Positions 59,826 through 64,000 of a DNA stretch of 64,000 bases are shown here, in pieces. The stretch covers positions 50,240-114,239 of the forward strand of contig DATENU010000006.1 in assembly GCA_035274845.1 (NCBI GenBank), in the 5' to 3' direction. Under the pieces are notes generated by a model, which saw nothing but the letters and a program-made list of their open reading frames with translations, searched no databases and was not told where the DNA came from. The first letter of the stretch is position 1. Each line of letters begins with the position of its first letter. Both the position numbers and the translations under genes were made by a program. This DNA is from Chthoniobacterales bacterium (lineage in GTDB: Bacteria; Verrucomicrobiota; Verrucomicrobiia; Chthoniobacterales; UBA10450).

Positions 59826-62800
59826 TTATTGGACAAAATATACCTGGACCACTCCAATGCCGGCGGCGTTGCCCTTGCCCCGGACCTGGGCGGTGTATTG
59901 GCCGGGTTGAATAGTCGCCACCAGCGCTGCTTCCAGATCGTGGGAGGGTTGGAGTCCGAGATTGATGAGTTCCTGCTCCTGGCTGCTTCTCCAGTCGTCA
60001 TTCTCCAGAACGAGGGCGCCTTGTTGATCGCGCAATTGCAGCGTGGTGTCGGTCAGAGCGTTAGGAATTCCGAAGTCCAGGAGCGACGGCCCAAGTGCGC
60101 GCACCACGGCTTGGATCGGTCCGTTTTGCACGATGAACCCGGCGATCATGAGCCCATCGCCTGGCTGGACCAGACCTCGTGTGGCGATGTTGGCTAGCCG
60201 CGCTGGGGAAGCGGAGGAAAGATCGAACGCATCGACGACACCGGTGCCGACGGTGTTTCCCGCGCCCCGCACAACCGCCGTGTAACTGCCCGGCTCGAGA
60301 TTGGCGATGATCGCGGATTCAAGATCGTCAGTTGGTGCGAGACCACTGCCGTTGATTTCGGTAAATTGATTGCCGGTGATGAGTCCGCCGATCTGGGTTG
60401 TCTTCCAGTCGTTATTTGTTGCTACGGTCGTCCCGCTCGCGTCATGAATTTCCAAGGTAGGGTTTGCCAGTGCGTCCGGAACTCCGAATTGCGCGAGCGA
60501 AGGTCCAATGGCGCGCACCAAGAGTTTTTTCGATGAGCCAGCCGGCCCTTGGACAATGAAGCCCTCGATTAAGACGTTGTCGTCAGTTCCAACCAGGAGC
60601 CGGGTGGAGATGTTTGCCACCATTGGAGTGAAGTCGCCAACCAGGCGGATGAACGAAGGGGAGAGGGTTTCGTTAGGAAAAGTGTAGGGGCCGCTGAGTA
60701 AGAACGAGCCATCTGGTTGAGGCGCGAGAGCGCCGGGCACGCGTGAATACTTATCGCGTCGGGCAGGGGCTACGAACGAAGGGTCGACAGAGCCATCGGG
60801 GTTCAAACTGGCAATACCCGGAGCCGCCACGCCGTCGAATGCTTCAAATGTGCCCGAAACGAGAAACTTTCCGTCGGGCTGCAACTCAATGTTCTCGACG
60901 CGAGGAAAGAATGCGGAGGTTTCGGGGGTTTGCGTCCATTGGGCGCCGCCGCCCGAATTAAAGGTGCCATCGACCGTGCCATCCGAGTTCAAACGAACTA
61001 CTCCTCGCGCCGAGGTCCCATTGTAAGCCGTGAACTGGCCGGCTAACACGATCCGTCCGTCGGGCTGAACGTGGGCATCGAGCAGCGGCAAACTGGCCAT
61101 GAATACTCCCTTCGGTGGCTGGATGGTCTGATTTCTGAGCGGATCGTAGACAACGGGAAAGTTCAGGCTCAGATCGAACGGGTTGATTGTGGTCGCCGCA
61201 AAGCTGCCGTCGATTGACCCATCGGCGTTTAGACGCACCACGTGGAAGGATTCGTCCTCGCCAAGATATTCGAATAAAATTCTTCCATCCGATTGCACCG
61301 CCAGGACTCGAGTACCTGCGTAAATCGCATCCAATTGGCCATCCAAGAGACGAATGACCTGGGATGAGGAGATCGATTCGGCGAGGTGAAAGGTGCCATC
61401 AAAATGTCCATTGGCCTGAAGGCGCGCGAGAATGGAGTACAACGTCGTCTGGGGATCGGATGCGCACGAAACAAATACTTTTCCCTGGGGCAAGGCGATT
61501 GCGCTCTGGAAGGCAGTTGATTCGGCCGAATAGGTAGTGTCTTCGATTCCGGTGGGCAGCACTTTCCCGTATGTGAAGCTAAAATTTGCATTGAATCCGA
61601 AAACCAAAAAACTGCCATCAGTTAAACGCTCGAACCCGAGGGCGCTGAATCCTCCGGATAGAAAACTATTCTGGTTTGGGCTCGAAAGCGTAAAATTCGG
61701 ATCGAGTGAGCCGTCGGCAAGCAGCCGTCCGACATTATAAGGGATAGGCGGATCGATTAGGCTCGCGAAGCCGATAAGAGTGGAACCATCATCCAAGCGC
61801 CCAAAGCTGCTTGGGGCCGTCTCCTTCCCGGTTTTGTGAGTCGTAGTCAGGCTGGAATCGAGCGTGCCATCGGGATTAAGTCTAGCGACGCCGAGATGCG
61901 AATCGGTAGAGGCACCAACCGGATCTACGTCGTTGAAAATGCCTCCCAGCAGCATGTCGCCATCGGGCAGGGGACTTAAGGTAACCGGGGTTCCAGGATC
62001 TCCGGTCGGGGTGAATGTTGTGTTCACTGTGGTGGGCAGATGGAAAGTGCTATCTCCTGTGCCGTCAGGGTTGTAGCGCAAGACAGTGCTACTGGCGACG
62101 ATGACCAACTTTCCATCCGGTTGGGCAATGAGATCCCTTCCGATGAGGGAGTCCGACGTGGTTGAGAAGGCAAAGGTCGAGTCCACGGTGCCGTTTGCGT
62201 TGAGTCGAAGGATGGGTGCACGGGGTCCCGACGTTCCAAGGCGAAATTGCCCTGACATCACGATTTTGCCGTCACTCTGAACAAGGAGAGCGCGAATTCT
62301 GCTGGTGCTACTGCCCCGGCTGAAACCACTCGGCTGAAAAGTTGAGTCTATCGAACCGTTGGCCTCGAGGCGGGCGACTCCCCGGTTCGATAGTCCATTC
62401 ACGTTGTTAAAGCTTCCTCCAATTAGAATTTTGTTATCTGGCTGAAGCGCCAGCGAATAAATATCTCCACCGGTGACCGTCGCCGGGACGAAACTTGGAT
62501 CCACGGTCCCATCCGGCAGCAGCCGGGCTACGTCCGTCCGGGCTATTCCCGCGATGGTTGTGAAGTAACCAATGACCAGGATCTTCGCATCCGGTTGGAC
62601 GTAAATATTCCAGGCGAACGTGCTAGTGTTCGATCCTCCGACATTCGCTGGATTGAAAGTCGGGTCGATCGAGCCGTCATTGTTTAACCGGAGGATATAT
62701 TCAACATCCTTCCCCGGCGCGGCGTAGACGTAGCGCGTCGCTGAAATGTAAATCTTGCCACCTCCCGCCGATGCCGCAGCCCGAACCAGCTTATAGCTGC

Positions 62801-63134
62801 GGTCAAAATTGAACGTCGTATCCAGGGTTCCGTCTGGCAAAAATCTTGTGACGGCAGCAGTTCGCCGATCCGTCAGGGTATCCGGATCGAAATAGAGAAG
62901 GTATTTCCCGTCAGGCAGCAGGAGCGCTCGTTCCGGCAGTTGGATGCTGGCAAAAGAGGGCGCACGAAAGTTTGGGTCCGGCGTCAGATCTCCGGCCTTC
63001 GCGACGGAGCAAATCGTGAGTCCGCTCAATAACGACGCGCAGAGCCAAAGGGTCTTCCACGGATTGAAGAGAGATCTCGAAGGTTTCGAAAGCTGGTTGC
63101 GCAAGAAGGTTGGAACGGTTGTCCTATTTTTCAT
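59826..63134 (-). CDS. Secreted delta-60 repeat protein with two NISTR-type modules
   Basis: A very large secreted protein (about 1100 residues). After the signal peptide (LWLCASLLSGLTICSVAKA) come more than ten delta-60 repeats, each with a DGTLDTTFN or NADGSIDPTF core and an LQPDGKILIGG strand, typical of predicted beta-propeller proteins (TIGR02608). Two 120-residue NISTR/NIATR modules follow, with VRAIGPSL or VRALGPSL and a VEVYF-like end (VVQVYFVQ). The ATG at 63134 is chosen over a TTG at 63179 because it directly precedes the signal peptide. Probably a surface or extracellular protein, function unknown. Confidence 0.85.
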   Translation of the reverse strand: MKNRTTVPTFLRNQLSKPSRSLFNPWKTLWLCASLLSGLTICSVAKAGDLTPDPNFRAPSFASIQLPERALLLPDGKYLLYFDPDTLTDRRTAAVTRFLPDGTLDTTFNFDRSYKLVRAAASAGGGKIYISATRYVYAAPGKDVEYILRLNNDGSIDPTFNPANVGGSNTSTFAWNIYVQPDAKILVIGYFTTIAGIARTDVARLLPDGTVDPSFVPATVTGGDIYSLALQPDNKILIGGSFNNVNGLSNRGVARLEANGSIDSTFQPSGFSRGSSTSRIRALLVQSDGKIVMSGQFRLGTSGPRAPILRLNANGTVDSTFAFSTTSDSLIGRDLIAQPDGKLVIVASSTVLRYNPDGTGDSTFHLPTTVNTTFTPTGDPGTPVTLSPLPDGDMLLGGIFNDVDPVGASTDSHLGVARLNPDGTLDSSLTTTHKTGKETAPSSFGRLDDGSTLIGFASLIDPPIPYNVGRLLADGSLDPNFTLSSPNQNSFLSGGFSALGFERLTDGSFLVFGFNANFSFTYGKVLPTGIEDTTYSAESTAFQSAIALPQGKVFVSCASDPQTTLYSILARLQANGHFDGTFHLAESISSSQVIRLLDGQLDAIYAGTRVLAVQSDGRILFEYLGEDESFHVVRLNADGSIDGSFAATTINPFDLSLNFPVVYDPLRNQTIQPPKGVFMASLPLLDAHVQPDGRIVLAGQFTAYNGTSARGVVRLNSDGTVDGTFNSGGGAQWTQTPETSAFFPRVENIELQPDGKFLVSGTFEAFDGVAAPGIASLNPDGSVDPSFVAPARRDKYSRVPGALAPQPDGSFLLSGPYTFPNETLSPSFIRLVGDFTPMVANISTRLLVGTDDNVLIEGFIVQGPAGSSKKLLVRAIGPSLAQFGVPDALANPTLEIHDASGTTVATNNDWKTTQIGGLITGNQFTEINGSGLAPTDDLESAIIANLEPGSYTAVVRGAGNTVGTGVVDAFDLSSASPARLANIATRGLVQPGDGLMIAGFIVQNGPIQAVVRALGPSLLDFGIPNALTDTTLQLRDQQGALVLENDDWRSSQEQELINLGLQPSHDLEAALVATIQPGQYTAQVRGKGNAAGIGVVQVYFVQ

Positions 63135-63311
63135 AACAAGAAGAGAAGCGACCACAGGCAGAATGATTGATGTCTCCAATGAGTATTAGTTTGGGAAACG
63201 GAACGTGGGGTCGCCGGGGCGGTCGAGCGTCGAGGCTGCAGATTGGGAAGTGACATGTCAACGCTTTCTACGCTTTGAAATTAAATTTAGATTTCAACTA
63301 ACTCAGATCGC

Positions 63312-63589
63312 CAAGCATCACTTCGACGAGAATAACGCCGTGCCAGGGCTCGCCCGATGCCGGCAGCTCTCGAGCCGATATGTCCTGGTCTCCGATCTTT
63401 TATCTTCTCACGGCTCTTATTTTCCGTGATCCGATGACGCGCGCCGACGGTCGTACCTCCGCCGCCCAAGCGTTCTCCTTCCGCGAACTCCGAACCCTGG
63501 CGGAAACATGCCGGGTGGAGGAATTTCGGGCCCGCGAAGTTTGCTTTTGCGCGCCAGGCGATCTGGTCGAGCCGCGGGGGCAGGCCTGA
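63312..63589 (+). pseudogene. Frameshifted duplicate of the 3' half of the methyltransferase gene
   Basis: The translated pieces match the intact methyltransferase: HFDENNAV and LARCRQLSSRYVLVSDL in one frame, then YLLTALIFRDPMTRADGRTS and AFSFRELRTLAE in another. Around 63398 a deletion of about 30 bases removes RRGLLATVGV-equivalent codons and shifts frame. A further one-base shift near 63510 scrambles the end (the +1 frame still reads NFGPAKFAFARQAIW). The start half is absent. It sits at the same position relative to the next protein's stop as in the intact pair. Confidence 0.88.
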
Positions 63590-63594
63590 TCCCG

Positions 63595-64000
63595 CTATTG
63601 GGGGAAGTAAACCTCCACGACGCCAACGCCGCTCGTGTTGCCTTTGCCGCGGACCTGAGCGGTGTATGGCCCGGGCTGAAGTGTCGCAACTAGCGCCGCC
63701 TCCAAATCGTTCGTGGGCTGGAGGCCAAGGTTCTGAAGTTCCTGTGGCTGACCCGTTCTCCAATCGTCATTCTCGAGAACGAGGGCGCCTTGCTCGTCGC
63801 GCAATTGCAGCGTGGTGTCGGTCAGAGCGTTAGGAATTCCGAAGTCCAGGAGCGACGGTCCAAGTGCGCGCACCACCGCTTGAATCGGTCCGTTTTGCAC
63901 GATGAACCCGGCGATCATGAGCCCGTCGCCCGGTTGGACCAGACCGCGGGTGGCGATATTGGCCAGGCGCGCTGGGGAAGCGGAGGAAAGATCGAACGCA
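63595..64000 (-). CDS. C-terminal end of a second NISTR-module protein (5' off window)
   Basis: Reading leftward from the window edge, the frame encodes AFDLSSASPARLANIATRG, then the module with MIAGFIVQNGPIQAVVRALG, DDWRTGQPQELQNLGLQP and VGVVEVYFPQ. It is nearly identical to the end of the delta-60 protein at 59826, so it is probably another delta-60 or similar repeat protein produced by a tandem duplication. The N-terminal part lies to the right of the window. Confidence 0.85.
   Translation of the reverse strand, partial: AFDLSSASPARLANIATRGLVQPGDGLMIAGFIVQNGPIQAVVRALGPSLLDFGIPNALTDTTLQLRDEQGALVLENDDWRTGQPQELQNLGLQPTNDLEAALVATLQPGPYTAQVRGKGNTSGVGVVEVYFPQ

Overview
The window looks like chromosome from a Gram-negative, roughly 60% G+C member of the Verrucomicrobiota, most likely a soil Chthoniobacterales/Spartobacteria (Udaeobacter-like) organism. 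The placement rests on a small basic protein of the Chlamydiae/Verrucomicrobia type (50264-50419), large secreted proteins with GloVer and delta-60 repeats, a shared C-terminal 'NISTR...VEVYDL' module, an LPS gene set, and many intergenic palindromes. It is an inference from gene content, not a phylogeny.

Layout. 1-2.6 kb: fdhD (cut by the left edge) and mobA diverge; then ada and a tRNA-Arg. 2.6-4.6 kb: a secreted GloVer-repeat protein. 5.1-11.5 kb: a housekeeping run sppA, CPBP protease, thiL, tsaE, tsaB, alr, a RelE-like protein and a class V aminotransferase, mostly coupled by short overlaps. 11.7-14.9 kb: a 1066-residue membrane protein of unknown function. 14.9-16.1 kb: a DksA-like gene, rpmG and rpsR on the minus strand. 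16.2-23.5 kb: two ABC-2 permeases on either side of a MacA/MacB-type exporter, a secreted metacaspase and a rhodanese. 23.5-30.7 kb: pdxA (with an in-frame inserted element), a parvulin foldase, mfd, aroF and an L,D-transpeptidase. 30.8-41.2 kb: FmdB-type protein, several secreted proteins of unknown function, threonine aldolase, a metzincin, and a DsbD-redoxin pair. 41.2-46.6 kb: SDR and tesA divergent from ybbA-ybbP, then rluB. 46.6-50.2 kb: a lower-G+C island with an AAA+ ATPase gene and a nucleoside 2-deoxyribosyltransferase-like gene. 50.2-59.8 kb: small basic protein, mtnA, and envelope-polysaccharide genes (GT39, thioesterase, an LpxL-WaaF fusion, a double GT2, an RmlC-like cupin, a methyltransferase). 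59.8-64 kb: a delta-60 repeat protein whose neighbourhood is duplicated, with a frameshifted methyltransferase copy and the end of a second protein running off the window.

Most notable. (1) The AAA+/deoxyribosyltransferase island is bordered by 40-base direct repeats that are two versions of the first codons of rluB, 37/40 identical with only synonymous differences. This suggests integration into the rluB 5' end with replacement of that end, and the two-gene cargo is a plausible but unproven conflict or defence cassette. (2) Several gene ends carry inverted arrays of very short tandem units of 6, 7 or 8 bases. Three loci share a GTGANNN heptamer, and some supply stop codons or C-terminal tails to the neighbouring gene. 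(3) pdxA contains a 99-base in-frame insertion between 11-base direct repeats. (4) A single gene fuses a lipid A acyltransferase to a heptosyltransferase. (5) A secreted metacaspase carries an EF-hand and two Tudor-like barrels.
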